Source: Pseudophaeobacter sp. (GTDB taxonomy: Bacteria > Pseudomonadota > Alphaproteobacteria > Rhodobacterales > Rhodobacteraceae). Taken from it: a DNA stretch of 64,000 bases. Below are positions 28,480 through 37,292 of this stretch, piece by piece. Each line of letters opens with the position of its first letter. Within the stretch, counting starts at the first letter, position 1. The notes below the pieces were generated by a model. The model ran no database searches and had not been told where the DNA came from. It saw only the letters and a list, made by a program, of their open reading frames with translations. Where the stretch lies: contig JALUXC010000010.1 of assembly GCA_027019165.1 (NCBI GenBank), positions 124,001 to 188,000 of the forward strand, given 5' to 3'. The translations under genes were made by a program, and so were the position numbers.

Positions 28480-29919
28480 TTATTCCGCTGCCAGGGCAGC
28501 TTTTGCGTTGAAGCGTTCGAGGATCGCATCGGCGCAGTCGCGCCCGTCCTTAATGGCCCAGACCACCAGGCTGGCGCCGCGCACGATGTCGCCCACCGCA
28601 TAGACACCGGGCAGATCGGTTGCGCCGGTTTTGAACTCCGCCTTGACGGTGCCCCAGCGGGTGACCGGCAGTTCCGGCTGACCCCAGAGCGTCGGCAGAT
28701 CTTCCGGCTCAAAGCCAAGCGCCTTGATCACCAGATCGGCCTCTTCCACATAATCGGCACCTTCAATCACCTCGGGAGCCTGACGGCCGGTGGCATCCGG
28801 TTGGCCGAGGCGCATCTTCTGCACCATCACGCCAGAGACTTTGCCATCGCTGTCGACGAACCCTTTGGGCGCAGACAGCCATTCGAAGATGACGCCTTCT
28901 TCCTCGGCGTTCTGGGTTTCACGTTGCGATCCGGGCATATTGGCGCGGTCGCGGCGATAGAGACATTTGACCGAGGTGGCCCCTTCGCGGATCGAGGTGC
29001 GCACGCAGTCCATTGCCGTATCCCCACCGCCGATCACCACAACCTTTTTGCCTTCGGCATTCAGCTCACCGCTTTCGAACTCTGGCACCGTGTCGCCAAA
29101 GCTGCGCTTGTTGGAGGCCGTCAGGAAGTCGATCGCCTTGACGATACCTGTAGCGCCGCTGCCCGGCATGGACAGATCGCGGGACTTGTAAACGCCGGTG
29201 GCGATGATCACCGCGTCATGCTTGCCGCGGATGTCCTCGAAGGAGATATCCTCGCCCACGTTGCAGTTCATGACAAAGGTCACGCCGCTGTCCTCAAGCA
29301 GCTTGTTGCGGCGCATCACCACGTCTTTTTCCAGCTTGAAGCCGGGGATACCGTAGGTCAGCAGGCCGCCCGCGCGGTCATAGCGGTCGTAGATGGTGAC
29401 CTGAACGCCAGCCCGGCGCAGCATGTCGGCCGCAGCCAGTCCGCCGGGGCCGGCACCGATTATTCCGACGCTCTCGCTGCGCTCCTGCAGCGGAGCAACC
29501 GGCTTGACCCAGCCTTGTTCCCAAGCCGTGTCGGTGATGTATTTCTCGACGGCGCCGATGGTGACGGTGCCATGGCCGGATTGCTCGATCACGCAGTTGC
29601 CTTCGCACAGGCGGTCCTGCGGGCAGATGCGGCCGCAGATCTCGGGGAAGGTATTGGTGGCCTGGCTGGTCTCATAGGCCTCTTCCAGCCGTCCGGTTGC
29701 GGTCAGGCGCAGCCAGTCAGGAATGTTGTTGTGCAGCGGGCAGTGAGACTGGCAATAGGGCACGCCGCATTGGCTGCAGCGGCTCGCCTGCTCTTCGGCC
29801 TTGGCGGCGGCGAACTCGGCGTAGATCTCGTTGAAATCTTCCTTGCGTGCCTCGGCGGCCCGCTTTTCAGGCATGTCGCGTTCGATTTTCACGAATTTGA
29901 GCATCGGTTGCTTGGCCAC
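28480..29919 (-). CDS. gltD: Glutamate synthase small subunit
   Basis: A 479-residue GOGAT beta subunit that oxidises NADPH through FAD and passes electrons to GltB. The N-terminal cysteine clusters CSQCGVPYCQSHCPLHNNIP and CPQDRLCEGNCV bind two [4Fe-4S] centres. VGIIGAGPGGLAAADMLRR binds FAD, and VVVIGGGDTAMDC binds NADPH. The start is a GTG at 29919 with gggag upstream. It is the first gene of the operon; the 235 bases before it, shared with divergent uppP, should hold both promoters. Confidence 0.96.
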   Translation of the reverse strand: MAKQPMLKFVKIERDMPEKRAAEARKEDFNEIYAEFAAAKAEEQASRCSQCGVPYCQSHCPLHNNIPDWLRLTATGRLEEAYETSQATNTFPEICGRICPQDRLCEGNCVIEQSGHGTVTIGAVEKYITDTAWEQGWVKPVAPLQERSESVGIIGAGPGGLAAADMLRRAGVQVTIYDRYDRAGGLLTYGIPGFKLEKDVVMRRNKLLEDSGVTFVMNCNVGEDISFEDIRGKHDAVIIATGVYKSRDLSMPGSGATGIVKAIDFLTASNKRSFGDTVPEFESGELNAEGKKVVVIGGGDTAMDCVRTSIREGATSVKCLYRRDRANMPGSQRETQNAEEEGVIFEWLSAPKGFVDSDGKVSGVMVQKMRLGQPDATGRQAPEVIEGADYVEEADLVIKALGFEPEDLPTLWGQPELPVTRWGTVKAEFKTGATDLPGVYAVGDIVRGASLVVWAIKDGRDCADAILERFNAKAALAAE

Positions 29920-30154
29920 GGGTGGACTCCCTTATTAGCTTGCTACGAGTGTCATAGTTCGAAGCGCGGCGGATTAAAAGTCAACTATGCTGACCTATTT
30001 TGCCAGCAGTTTACCTCTGATACCCGGCGCAGCGGAAATGTACAGCAATTTTAGGACCGAATCGGACCCAAACCATTTGCTTCCCATTTGGGAGCAGATT
30101 CACTAAGCAAAAAGCGTATTTAGGCCTTTCCCGGCCGCATAGGAGCAGCCTGCC

Positions 30155-30958
30155 ATGTCATTGTTTCACCTCGTTCTGGTGGCCCTTATCCAGGGAATTA
30201 CGGAATTTCTGCCGATATCTTCTTCGGGGCACCTGATTCTGCTGCCAGCGCTGAGCGGTATGGAGGACCAGGGACAGGTCATCGATGTGGCGGTTCACGT
30301 GGGCACATTGGCGGCTGTAATCATCTATTTCTGGCGGGATGTGCGGACGGGTCTGATCGGCCTGCCTCGTCTCGTAACCGGTCGCGCTGATACAGAAGGC
30401 GCCCGGCTGGCGCTTGGGTTGATCATTGCCACTATTCCAACCGTGGTGCTTGGGGCCATCCTGCATTTCTCCGGGTTCAGCGATATGCTGCGCTCCACCG
30501 CCGTGATCGGCTGGACGATGCTGATCTTTGGGATCGTACTCTATATTGCCGACCAAAAGGGCGCCGAGGTGAAAACGGCCCGCGACTGGGGCCTGCGCGA
30601 TGCGTTGATCATGGGGCTGTGGCAGATGATCGCATTGATCCCCGGCACCTCGCGGTCGGGCATTACCATCACTGGCGCGCGGCAGCTGGGCTATACCCGG
30701 ACCGAGGGCGCGCGGATCGCCATGCTTATGTCCATTCCAACCATCCTCGCCTCGGGCATCCTTCTGGGCGCTGAGGTGGCGGTCGAGGCCAATACAGCCC
30801 TGATGCGGGACGGGTTGATTGCCGCGGCTTTTGCCTTCCTGTCGGCCCTAGCCGCGCTGACCCTGATGATGCGGCTTTTGCGCTCTGTCAGCTTTACACC
30901 TTATGTGATCTACCGCGTCATTCTTGGGATCATCCTTCTGGCTGTGGCCTATAGCTGA
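30155..30958 (+). CDS. uppP: Undecaprenyl-diphosphatase
   Basis: A 267-residue inner-membrane phosphatase that recycles undecaprenyl pyrophosphate to the monophosphate carrier for cell-wall synthesis, giving bacitracin tolerance. The active-site motifs are QGITEFLPISSSGHL at residues 14-28 and PGTSRSGITI near residue 168. About eight hydrophobic segments are present. A ribosome site (aggagc) precedes ATG 30155. It is divergent from gltD. Confidence 0.96.
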   Translation: MSLFHLVLVALIQGITEFLPISSSGHLILLPALSGMEDQGQVIDVAVHVGTLAAVIIYFWRDVRTGLIGLPRLVTGRADTEGARLALGLIIATIPTVVLGAILHFSGFSDMLRSTAVIGWTMLIFGIVLYIADQKGAEVKTARDWGLRDALIMGLWQMIALIPGTSRSGITITGARQLGYTRTEGARIAMLMSIPTILASGILLGAEVAVEANTALMRDGLIAAAFAFLSALAALTLMMRLLRSVSFTPYVIYRVILGIILLAVAYS

Positions 30959-30965
30959 AGCCAAA

Positions 30966-30993
30966 GAAAAAGCGCGGAGCCAATGCCCCGCGC
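30966..30993 (-). terminator. Terminator between uppP and the NDUFA9-like gene
   Basis: Arms gcgcgg and ccgcgc (30972-30977 and 30988-30993). A run of A on the plus strand just left of it gives a T tail to minus-strand transcripts, so it mainly ends the NDUFA9-like gene. Confidence 0.65.
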
Positions 30994-31023
30994 CAATTTC
31001 AAAACCCGTTTCCTGGATCGCCG

Positions 31024-32013
31024 TCAGACGTCGCCGCGCAGATTACGAGCGGATGCGGTCATCTCGTCATACTGCCCGGAGGGGCGGAATTTCCACAGGT
31101 AATCGGGCAGGACAGGACCCAACAGCGAGGGCTCAATTCCCAGATCTGCGAACCCCTTGGCGCCATCGGCCACAACGTTGTCGCGACCCAGGTTCTTGAG
31201 CTGGTCGCGGGTCAGCACCTTGTTCTCGATCAGCTGGAAGCTGACGAACTGCAGGATATCAAAGCCCAGCGCGATGATCCCGGCCACAAAACGCGGCAGA
31301 GAGAGCACAATGCGGCGGCGGTGGATCACAGCCAGCATGTCCTGCATCAGCTCTTCGAAGGTTTTCACCTCAGGGCCGCCCAGTTCATAAACGCCAGGCT
31401 CTGCCTGACCCAGAACACCAGCAACAGCCGCACGAGCCACGTCATCAACGTAGACCGGCTGGAACCGGGTGGAGCCGCCAGCAATCGGCAGGATCGGCGA
31501 CAGACGGGTCATCCCGGCAAAGCGGTTGAAGAACTGGTCTTCGGTACCAAAGATGATCGAGGGGCGCAGGATCACGGCAACCGGAAAGGCCTCTTGCACA
31601 GCGGCCTCACCAGCGGCCTTGGTCTGGGCATAGGCGCTGTCGCTTTCGGCATCCGCGCCAATGGCAGAGATATGCACCATCTGGCCGACGCCCTGCTCCG
31701 CGGCGATCCGGGCGATCCGGCCCGCGCCCTCGGACTGGACCGCGTCAAAGGTATTCTTGCCCAGCTCATTGAGAACGCCCACGCAGTTCACTACGGCATC
31801 GGCCCCCTGCATGACTGCGGCGACCGAAGCGTCATCGCGGATGTTGCAGAAAACCGGCTCGACCTGGCCAGGTACCCCGTAGGGTTTCACATGCATCGCC
31901 TCATTCGGACGGCGCACGGCGACGCGGACACGCCAGCCCTCCTTGGCCATGCGGCGCGCGATGTAACGACCGACAAAACCGGATCCGCCATAGATCGTAA
32001 CCAGTTTGGACAT
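31024..32013 (-). CDS. Complex I NDUFA9 subunit family / NAD(P)-binding SDR protein
   Basis: A 329-residue atypical short-chain dehydrogenase fold. The nucleotide-binding loop is IYGGSGFVGRYIARRMAKEG near residue 8, with GADAVVNCVGVL and VHISAIGADAESDSAYAQTK further on. It resembles the NDUFA9-type proteins of alphaproteobacteria, which are linked to respiratory complex I, but a direct enzymatic role is not established. A ribosome site (caggag) precedes ATG 32013. It is the last chromosomal protein gene before the tRNA. Confidence 0.82.
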   Translation of the reverse strand: MSKLVTIYGGSGFVGRYIARRMAKEGWRVRVAVRRPNEAMHVKPYGVPGQVEPVFCNIRDDASVAAVMQGADAVVNCVGVLNELGKNTFDAVQSEGAGRIARIAAEQGVGQMVHISAIGADAESDSAYAQTKAAGEAAVQEAFPVAVILRPSIIFGTEDQFFNRFAGMTRLSPILPIAGGSTRFQPVYVDDVARAAVAGVLGQAEPGVYELGGPEVKTFEELMQDMLAVIHRRRIVLSLPRFVAGIIALGFDILQFVSFQLIENKVLTRDQLKNLGRDNVVADGAKGFADLGIEPSLLGPVLPDYLWKFRPSGQYDEMTASARNLRGDV

Positions 32014-32131
32014 CTTTTGGCTCCTGCAGTTAGCTCTTGTCCCGATCTACCGGCCCAGAGGCTGTCAAACAAGGCGCAATTCACACCCTGCGTTGCAGTT
32101 TCGTCATAAATCCCGGGTTTTGAGCAGGGCC

Positions 32132-33865
32132 TTACGTCATCGAGAGCTGAAGGTCACGGAAAACGCCGAACAGATATCCTCGGCAACCTAAATCAGCTTG
32201 AGCAAATTTCCGTTTGACGACCGCACGTCCCATGCGTATACGCCGCTTCACGACACCTGCCCAGGTGGCGGAATTGGTAGACGCGCTAGCTTCAGGTGCT
32301 AGTGTCCGTATGGACGTGGAGGTTCGAGTCCTCTCCTGGGCACCATTCCAGACTTTCGGGTCTGACATTCCCCCTAAAGCCTTGAATGGAAACGACATTT
32401 CAGGGGTTCTAGGCCCCTGATTTCGGCAGTATTTGATGTGGGATTTGAATGCCAGTTTCAGCACCAAACGACGGAGATGAATCTGCATCTGGCCAGGTGT
32501 TTCCCAGAGTTTCCAAGGGTTTGTCAGGAATGTAATCGCTGGTTCTAGTTTTTCTTCGAAGGTGCCCTTGGGTTCAGAGCGTTTCGCGAGTTTTTCGGCC
32601 AGGCGGGCCTTGCTTGCTTCGTGATCGGCGATCTTTTCCTCATATTTCTGAATCACGGTGGTGTTGCTTGAGGCCATGATCAGCTCGAGCAGCCTGTCGA
32701 TCTCCTTATCGATTTTCCCAATTTGGCGCTTTCCTTGGCGCAACAGGTCGGCAGCTTGTGCCCGTCGCGCCTGCCAGATGTGGCGGAACATGGCGGAGAG
32801 CATGAGAACAGACGCAGGATTGGGCTGGAGCGTTTTGACGATCTCGCCAATCTCGCCTTCGATCTGATCGCGTTTGATGGATTTTCCGTAAAAGTCGCAG
32901 GTTTTGGTCTGACACAGGTAATAGGCATAGGTTCCGCCATTGCCCTTCGTAAAAGACGAGCGCAGCGGCACCTCACAGCAATCGCAAACGGCGATACCGC
33001 GCAGGGCGAATGCATTGCCGATATTCTTGCGCTTCGGGGCCTTGGCCTTGCCTGTGCGACGCTCTTGCACCTTGTCGAAGGTTTCCAGCGAGATCAGCGG
33101 CTCGTGCTGTGCCTTGAGCCAGTTGATCCCGTAGCGTTCGGAACAAATATGGCCGGTGTATACCGGTTGGGTCAGAATATCGGTCACCCGTTGCTGGGCA
33201 AGCTTGCCGTTCTTGAGATGCGGAAAGTCGGGAAAGGATTCGAAATAGCGCTTGACCTCGGCCTGACTGCCAAATCGACCATTGGCATAACCTTCGAATG
33301 CTTCGCGGATGACACCCGCCAGAGGTTCATCCGGTACGAGGACCTTGCCGTGCCCCTTTTGGGTTTCGTATTTCAGGCCAACGGGCGCACGGTGGACAAA
33401 GTAACCTGCCTGCATCCGTGCCTTCATCTTCTGCGCGACCTGCCGACCATTCTGCTTGCGCTCCAACTCTCCTTGCGCCGCGATGATGGTCTCGATGAAC
33501 TCTCCTTCGGGACTGTCCTCTTCGAACTTGAAGTTCAGACAGGCAATTTGCGCACCCCGCGCACGCAGCGCTTCCCGTAGTTCGAGGTGATATTTTGTGG
33601 AGCGGGCGAAGCGTTTCGGATCGTCGAACAGGACGATAAAATTCTCTTCCGGTTGTGCGTCGAGGAAAGACAGTAGAGCAACCATGCCAGGGCGCTTCAT
33701 GAAATCTATGCCGCCGCTGATTGTGTCGGGGAAGGAGGCCACCACTTCCCAGCCTTTGGAGGCCGCAAACTCACGACACCGGGATTCTTGACTGCTTAGC
33801 CCATGGCCCGTCGTCTCCTGACCCCGCGAACTCACCCGAGAATATATAACAACTTTCTGTCTCAT
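32132..33865 (-). CDS. Large serine recombinase (integrase), C-terminus reads through tRNA-Leu
   Basis: A 577-residue site-specific recombinase. The N-terminal catalytic domain has YSRVSSRGQ with the nucleophile at Ser12, RCREFAASKGWEV and KRFARS. A recombinase domain with HRAPVGLKYE follows, and a zinc-ribbon with CDCCEVPL and CQTKTCDF lies near residues 295-330. A coiled coil follows. Residues about 507-536 are only the antisense of tRNA-Leu, and the last 40 come from flanking chromosome. The natural C-terminus in the excised form is therefore probably different. A strong aggagg precedes ATG 33865, and the start overlaps the upstream gene's stop by four bases. Confidence 0.88.
   Translation of the reverse strand: MRQKVVIYSRVSSRGQETTGHGLSSQESRCREFAASKGWEVVASFPDTISGGIDFMKRPGMVALLSFLDAQPEENFIVLFDDPKRFARSTKYHLELREALRARGAQIACLNFKFEEDSPEGEFIETIIAAQGELERKQNGRQVAQKMKARMQAGYFVHRAPVGLKYETQKGHGKVLVPDEPLAGVIREAFEGYANGRFGSQAEVKRYFESFPDFPHLKNGKLAQQRVTDILTQPVYTGHICSERYGINWLKAQHEPLISLETFDKVQERRTGKAKAPKRKNIGNAFALRGIAVCDCCEVPLRSSFTKGNGGTYAYYLCQTKTCDFYGKSIKRDQIEGEIGEIVKTLQPNPASVLMLSAMFRHIWQARRAQAADLLRQGKRQIGKIDKEIDRLLELIMASSNTTVIQKYEEKIADHEASKARLAEKLAKRSEPKGTFEEKLEPAITFLTNPWKLWETPGQMQIHLRRLVLKLAFKSHIKYCRNQGPRTPEMSFPFKALGGMSDPKVWNGAQERTRTSTSIRTLAPEASASTNSATWAGVVKRRIRMGRAVVKRKFAQADLGCRGYLFGVFRDLQLSMT
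32259..32345 (+). tRNA. tRNA-Leu (anticodon CAG)
   Basis: An 87-base leucine tRNA with encoded CCA. Acceptor arms are gcccagg and cctgggc. The D-loop has aattggtagac. The anticodon stem ctagc/gctag holds the loop ttcaggt, so the anticodon is CAG. A long variable arm (tgtccgtatggacg) and ggttcgagtcc follow. A serine recombinase gene is read antisense through it, which marks it as the insertion site of the element to the right. Confidence 0.97.
32320..32345 (+). other. Probable left attachment site (3' end of tRNA-Leu)
   Basis: The element-like genes begin right after this tRNA end. The T-arm and acceptor 3' half are intact, so the chromosomal copy of the tRNA was restored or left undamaged by integration. 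No second copy of this end was found in the remaining window, so the right site must lie further right or be very short. Confidence 0.5.
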
Positions 33866-34122
33866 AGCGCCTCCTTATCATTGGAGTTTAACACAGCCGC
33901 TCGCAGGACAGCGGTCAGATCGAGGCTTTGTCCACCGGTTTCTCGATTGCTGCTCAAGTCCCAGCCAAGATCGACAAAGGCCACCGCGATGTTCCACAGG
34001 GTCTCGACGAATTCGATCTTCTCGGCCTCCGTTGCATCCTCATGTTCGAGGTAGGGAAGCCAATCCTCAAAATCGAGATGGACGCTCGGTTTTGGTGGCG
34101 GTGTCGCGGGGGTGTCTTTCAT
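33862..34122 (-). CDS. Small acidic protein coupled to the recombinase
   Basis: An 86-residue acidic protein with no recognised family. The centre is helical and acidic (DWLPYLEHEDATEAEKIEFV). Its stop overlaps the recombinase ATG by four bases, so the two are co-translated. That coupling suggests a partner in recombination, such as a directionality factor. It lacks an obvious DNA-binding motif, so this role is only a guess. Confidence 0.6.
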   Translation of the reverse strand: MKDTPATPPPKPSVHLDFEDWLPYLEHEDATEAEKIEFVETLWNIAVAFVDLGWDLSSNRETGGQSLDLTAVLRAAVLNSNDKEAL

Positions 34123-34253
34123 ATGCGGGCCTTTCGTTTTTGGGTTTCTTGCCTCTCCTCAATTCGAACAAAAGAGGAACACGCTATGCAAAATTGTGAT
34201 GCCTGAAAAGGAATATTTTCTTATTTCCCATATAGTTGTGGATAACTTGGACG

Positions 34254-34850
34254 TTAGCTCCGGTTGCGAGACGGCAGTTGTTCGGCCTTACGGGGTGCGT
34301 TTCCGGCATCGCGAACGGGCTTGTGATAGGCCTGTTCAACCTCCTTTCCGGCTTTGTAGAGATCCTGGCCATAGGCTGCGGCGTAGCTTTCTTTCATCAG
34401 AACCTTGGCTCCGGATTGGGTGATCCCCAATTCGCCCGCCAGCCGTACTGCCATCCGGTCATAGGCCTGATAAAACGGCATCGTTTCGCCAGCCTGAATG
34501 AGACCGGAAATGCTATCGGCATGCGCAAATGCGATACTATGTGCAGTCTGTGGAAGCTCCTTCTCAGCCGCCAGCAATGTCTCGCGGGTCTGGTTCATGG
34601 TTTCGCCGTAGCGGCCTTTGTAAATGTCGCGCAGGATGGCCTCGCTGCGCATGGCATCAAAGCGCTCATTGCGGGCAAAGGCATGGGCGTAGTCAGTCAG
34701 CTTCTCATGGAAAGAACCAGAACGATTGATCTGACCACGTATAATACCGGAGAGTGCCCAGGCCTCAGCAAATTGGGTATCTGTGAGACCACGGCCCGAG
34801 AAACTATCTCGGGCGGCCTGAATGCGGGCTTGCTTGTCATCGTCGTCCAT
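34254..34850 (-). CDS. Hypothetical protein of the mobile element
   Basis: A 198-residue soluble, mainly helical protein. I do not recognise it. No signal peptide or membrane segment is seen. The start MDDDDKQARIQAARDSFSGR is very charged, and the C-terminal 30 residues are basic (KAEQLPSRNRS). It follows the 150-residue gene by nine bases on the same strand, so they share a transcript. Its place between the recombinase and the coupling ATPase suggests a role in DNA processing or transfer. Confidence 0.6.
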   Translation of the reverse strand: MDDDDKQARIQAARDSFSGRGLTDTQFAEAWALSGIIRGQINRSGSFHEKLTDYAHAFARNERFDAMRSEAILRDIYKGRYGETMNQTRETLLAAEKELPQTAHSIAFAHADSISGLIQAGETMPFYQAYDRMAVRLAGELGITQSGAKVLMKESYAAAYGQDLYKAGKEVEQAYHKPVRDAGNAPRKAEQLPSRNRS

Positions 34851-34859
34851 AAATTCCTC

Positions 34860-35312
34860 CTATCGGCTGCGTTTGGGACCAGGACGGTCGAACTGCTGTG
34901 AAAGCCCGCGCTCCGGTGCCTCGCGCTGGCGAATTTCGGCGGTGAGGGCACGGTAGGCGTCCAATTCATCCTTCTTGATCGCCGCCACACGTCTGTCATG
35001 ATCCTGCTGGACGCGAATGCCTGCCTTTCGGTCCAAAGCATCCGCATCCGAATATCTCTGCGCCCCCGGCGGCAGAGGTTGATCAAGACGCACACCGCTT
35101 TCCTCACGCAGAATGACCTGCTTGGCCTCCGCCATGCGTTGCGAAAAGTCCCGCTTGTAGGCGACCTGTTCGCTCATCAGGCGGGCATCGGTATCGCGCA
35201 GGATGGACTTGTAGCGATCCCAATCCTCGCCCGTTCGCAGGGACTTTTGCAGATGATCCTGCAAGGCGCGTTTGAAGACGTCGCCGACGGTTTCTGTCGT
35301 GGATAAGCTCAT
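34860..35312 (-). CDS. Hypothetical charged helical protein
   Basis: A 150-residue protein, mostly charged helix: VGDVFKRALQDHLQKSLR, then RDFSQRMAEAKQVILREE and RRVAAIKKDELDAYRALTAE. Coiled-coil formation is likely and no membrane segment is seen. ATG 35312 is chosen over an upstream one because the longer leader is rich in Ser, Pro and Arg and lacks helix. It begins divergently from a short plus-strand gene at 35366. Confidence 0.6.
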   Translation of the reverse strand: MSLSTTETVGDVFKRALQDHLQKSLRTGEDWDRYKSILRDTDARLMSEQVAYKRDFSQRMAEAKQVILREESGVRLDQPLPPGAQRYSDADALDRKAGIRVQQDHDRRVAAIKKDELDAYRALTAEIRQREAPERGLSQQFDRPGPKRSR

Positions 35313-35365
35313 GAGGTTGCTCCGTAAATTTGCGCTTCGCCCCTCGCTTTTAGTATGCTGTGCAC

Positions 35366-35632
35366 ATGAGGGATTTTGAGGTTTATGAAGATATAGAGGA
35401 CTGGCTCGCACCCATGGGATATGAGGTGTTTTGGCAGGCCGTCATTTCCACCGGGTTTTACGGCGACGAAGACCGCGCCCATTGCGACCGCACCCTTGCC
35501 GAGGGTATTGCGGATATGGAAACGGTCATGAGCGTGACCAAACGCATGGCGCTCCATCGCATAGTCGAACGGCTCGATCTGCCATTTCGATGCGAGGTGC
35601 AGACCAAACCGCATCTTGCCGTGGTAGAGTGA
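35366..35632 (+). CDS. Small hypothetical protein
   Basis: An 88-residue acidic protein beginning MRDFEVYEDIEDWLAPMGYE. A GTG two codons upstream is a possible alternative start, and neither has a clear ribosome site. It is the only plus-strand gene in this part of the element, divergent from the 150-residue gene and ending eight bases from the stop of the next minus-strand gene. The frame looks like real protein, but its reality is less sure than that of its neighbours. Confidence 0.45.
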   Translation: MRDFEVYEDIEDWLAPMGYEVFWQAVISTGFYGDEDRAHCDRTLAEGIADMETVMSVTKRMALHRIVERLDLPFRCEVQTKPHLAVVE

Positions 35633-35640
35633 ACAACCCA

Positions 35641-35883
35641 TCATACCCCCACCCTGAAGAACCGCACCCATGGGCATTGCCCGTTCTTGGCTTCGACCCT
35701 ACGCCAGCCATGCCAGCCGAGATAATCGCAGCTGACATAGACACGCGGGGCAAGCGGGTCGTGCGGGCGGCCATTGTCATGGAAACGGTAGCTGAGCACG
35801 ATGTGAGGCGAGCCGAAAAGCATAATCACGGCCCAAACAGACAGTGGGCCAAGCAGCCACAGGAAAAGGGGGAGATACCTCAT
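35641..35883 (-). CDS. Small exported or membrane-anchored protein
   Basis: An 80-residue protein. Residues 4-23 are hydrophobic (LPLFLWLLGPLSVWAVIMLF), acting as a signal anchor or signal peptide. The rest is aromatic- and arginine-rich (GWHGWRRVEAKNGQCPWVRF). Its ATG overlaps the stop of the coupling ATPase by four bases, so it is the last member of that operon. No family recognised. Confidence 0.55.
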   Translation of the reverse strand: MRYLPLFLWLLGPLSVWAVIMLFGSPHIVLSYRFHDNGRPHDPLAPRVYVSCDYLGWHGWRRVEAKNGQCPWVRFFRVGV

Positions 35884-37292
35884 ATATGGTCCTCCGGCGT
35901 GGTCAGGGTAACCTTGGGATCAGAAGGCAGCTTACCACCCTCCATCGGGTTCGGAGCCAGTAGATCGCAATAAGGTGCAACCTGGTTCTGGGCAACGGTC
36001 GGGGTGACGAAGAAGCCCAGGCCCTTGATATGTACTAGCTGCTGACCTTTGGGCATCGCCATCAATTCTGCAGGCGACATCCAGCGTTGTTTGATCAGAC
36101 TGAGATTGGTGTTGGTCTTCATGCCATCACCGTCAGCCCCCAAAGACGAGGCCACCGCATGTTGGTCCCCCATTGCCTTGGAGACCCGTTCCGCCTCATC
36201 GAAGGACGAAAACCCCAGCCAGCGTTTTACCACGCAGTTGTCCTCTATAGTCTGGGTTTCCAGCCGCCCGAATTTACGCTCGATCTCGGAGCGTGACTGC
36301 GCGAACATCTGGACCGCTCCGCCGAAACTGCGAAGCGTGGTCAGCCCGTGCGTCAACGTTGATTTAAGCGGGCAATTGGTGAACTCATCGGCCAAAACGA
36401 GCAAGGGTCCGGCCCCTGCATAAAGCGCGTCAAAGAACCCCAGCATGGTCATCGCATAATAGCTGCCGAGCCGCTCCATATGCGCCATGGGGCCGATCAC
36501 GAAGACGATATATTTGTCCCGGATCAGGTCGAAATGGCTGTGTGCCGCCTCAGTCCCGGCCTCATGCAGGCGGCGTCCTTTTTCGTAGAGCCTCAGAGAT
36601 CTTTGTGCCTCCTCCAGATGCTGGGGGCCATGTTCATGCCCCTCCATCGCGAGGATTGCATTCGCAGCGGCGGCAAGCGCACCGTCATCTTCTTCGGCCT
36701 CAATCTCGGCAAACCCGCGCAGCATGTTAGGGTCGGAGAGCAGCGTGCAGACCGCGCCGGGCGTTGCCAAGTCGGGATTGCGTTTCAGCAGGCATTCGAT
36801 GGCAAAGGCAATCAGCTTCTTGGGCCATTCAATGAAATAGCGGTTCTTCAGATCGCCGCCCGGCGGTTCGGGGACGAGTGCTGCGGTCAAGGTCTCTGTC
36901 GCAAACACCGTGTCTCGCGGATCGCGGCGAAAGGCGGCGACAGCGGACCCGAAAGGATTGAGCGAGATGCGATAGGCTGCCAGTTCCGGGCAGACATTCA
37001 TGTCGTCTATGACAGCGACCTTCAGACCCATCTTGGCCAGCATGGGTACGAGCTGGATGGCCAATTCATTCTTGCTGTCCAACGCCAGAACCGCACGGCG
37101 TTTTGATGAGGCGACCTCTGACAGGAACGCGGGCAAGACGGCAGAGGTTGTCTTGCCCGCCCCCGAGCCACCCAGCACCAGATAGTGCCCGTCGAGACCG
37201 AAGAGCGCGTCTCCATTCTCTGTCAGGCCGATCAGCGGTCGACCCTTTGGATCGACCGCCTGTTTCCGACCAGTTGGTGGCCAGCGCATCAT
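35880..37292 (-). CDS. VirD4/TraG-type coupling ATPase lacking its own membrane anchor
   Basis: A 470-residue P-loop ATPase of the type IV coupling family. Walker A is GGSGAGKTT at 41-49 and Walker B is LLVLADEF at about 297-304. TLRSFGGAVQMFAQSRSEIE and FGRLETQTIEDNCVVKRWLG are typical VirD4/TraG segments. Usual members carry two N-terminal transmembrane segments; this one starts directly with the nucleotide-binding domain. The next gene upstream, overlapping by four bases, encodes a two-segment membrane protein that could serve as the anchor. It should link the relaxase-DNA complex to a secretion channel, none of which is encoded nearby. Confidence 0.85.
   Translation of the reverse strand: MMRWPPTGRKQAVDPKGRPLIGLTENGDALFGLDGHYLVLGGSGAGKTTSAVLPAFLSEVASSKRRAVLALDSKNELAIQLVPMLAKMGLKVAVIDDMNVCPELAAYRISLNPFGSAVAAFRRDPRDTVFATETLTAALVPEPPGGDLKNRYFIEWPKKLIAFAIECLLKRNPDLATPGAVCTLLSDPNMLRGFAEIEAEEDDGALAAAANAILAMEGHEHGPQHLEEAQRSLRLYEKGRRLHEAGTEAAHSHFDLIRDKYIVFVIGPMAHMERLGSYYAMTMLGFFDALYAGAGPLLVLADEFTNCPLKSTLTHGLTTLRSFGGAVQMFAQSRSEIERKFGRLETQTIEDNCVVKRWLGFSSFDEAERVSKAMGDQHAVASSLGADGDGMKTNTNLSLIKQRWMSPAELMAMPKGQQLVHIKGLGFFVTPTVAQNQVAPYCDLLAPNPMEGGKLPSDPKVTLTTPEDHI

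Noticed and set aside
26482..30054. A 1190-residue plus-strand open frame
   Set aside because: It is entirely antisense to gltB and gltD, both strongly supported. Long antisense frames are usual in GC-rich DNA.
32259..32345. A conserved-looking peptide (QERTRTSTSIRT) at the recombinase end
   Set aside because: It is the antisense translation of tRNA-Leu, not a protein domain.
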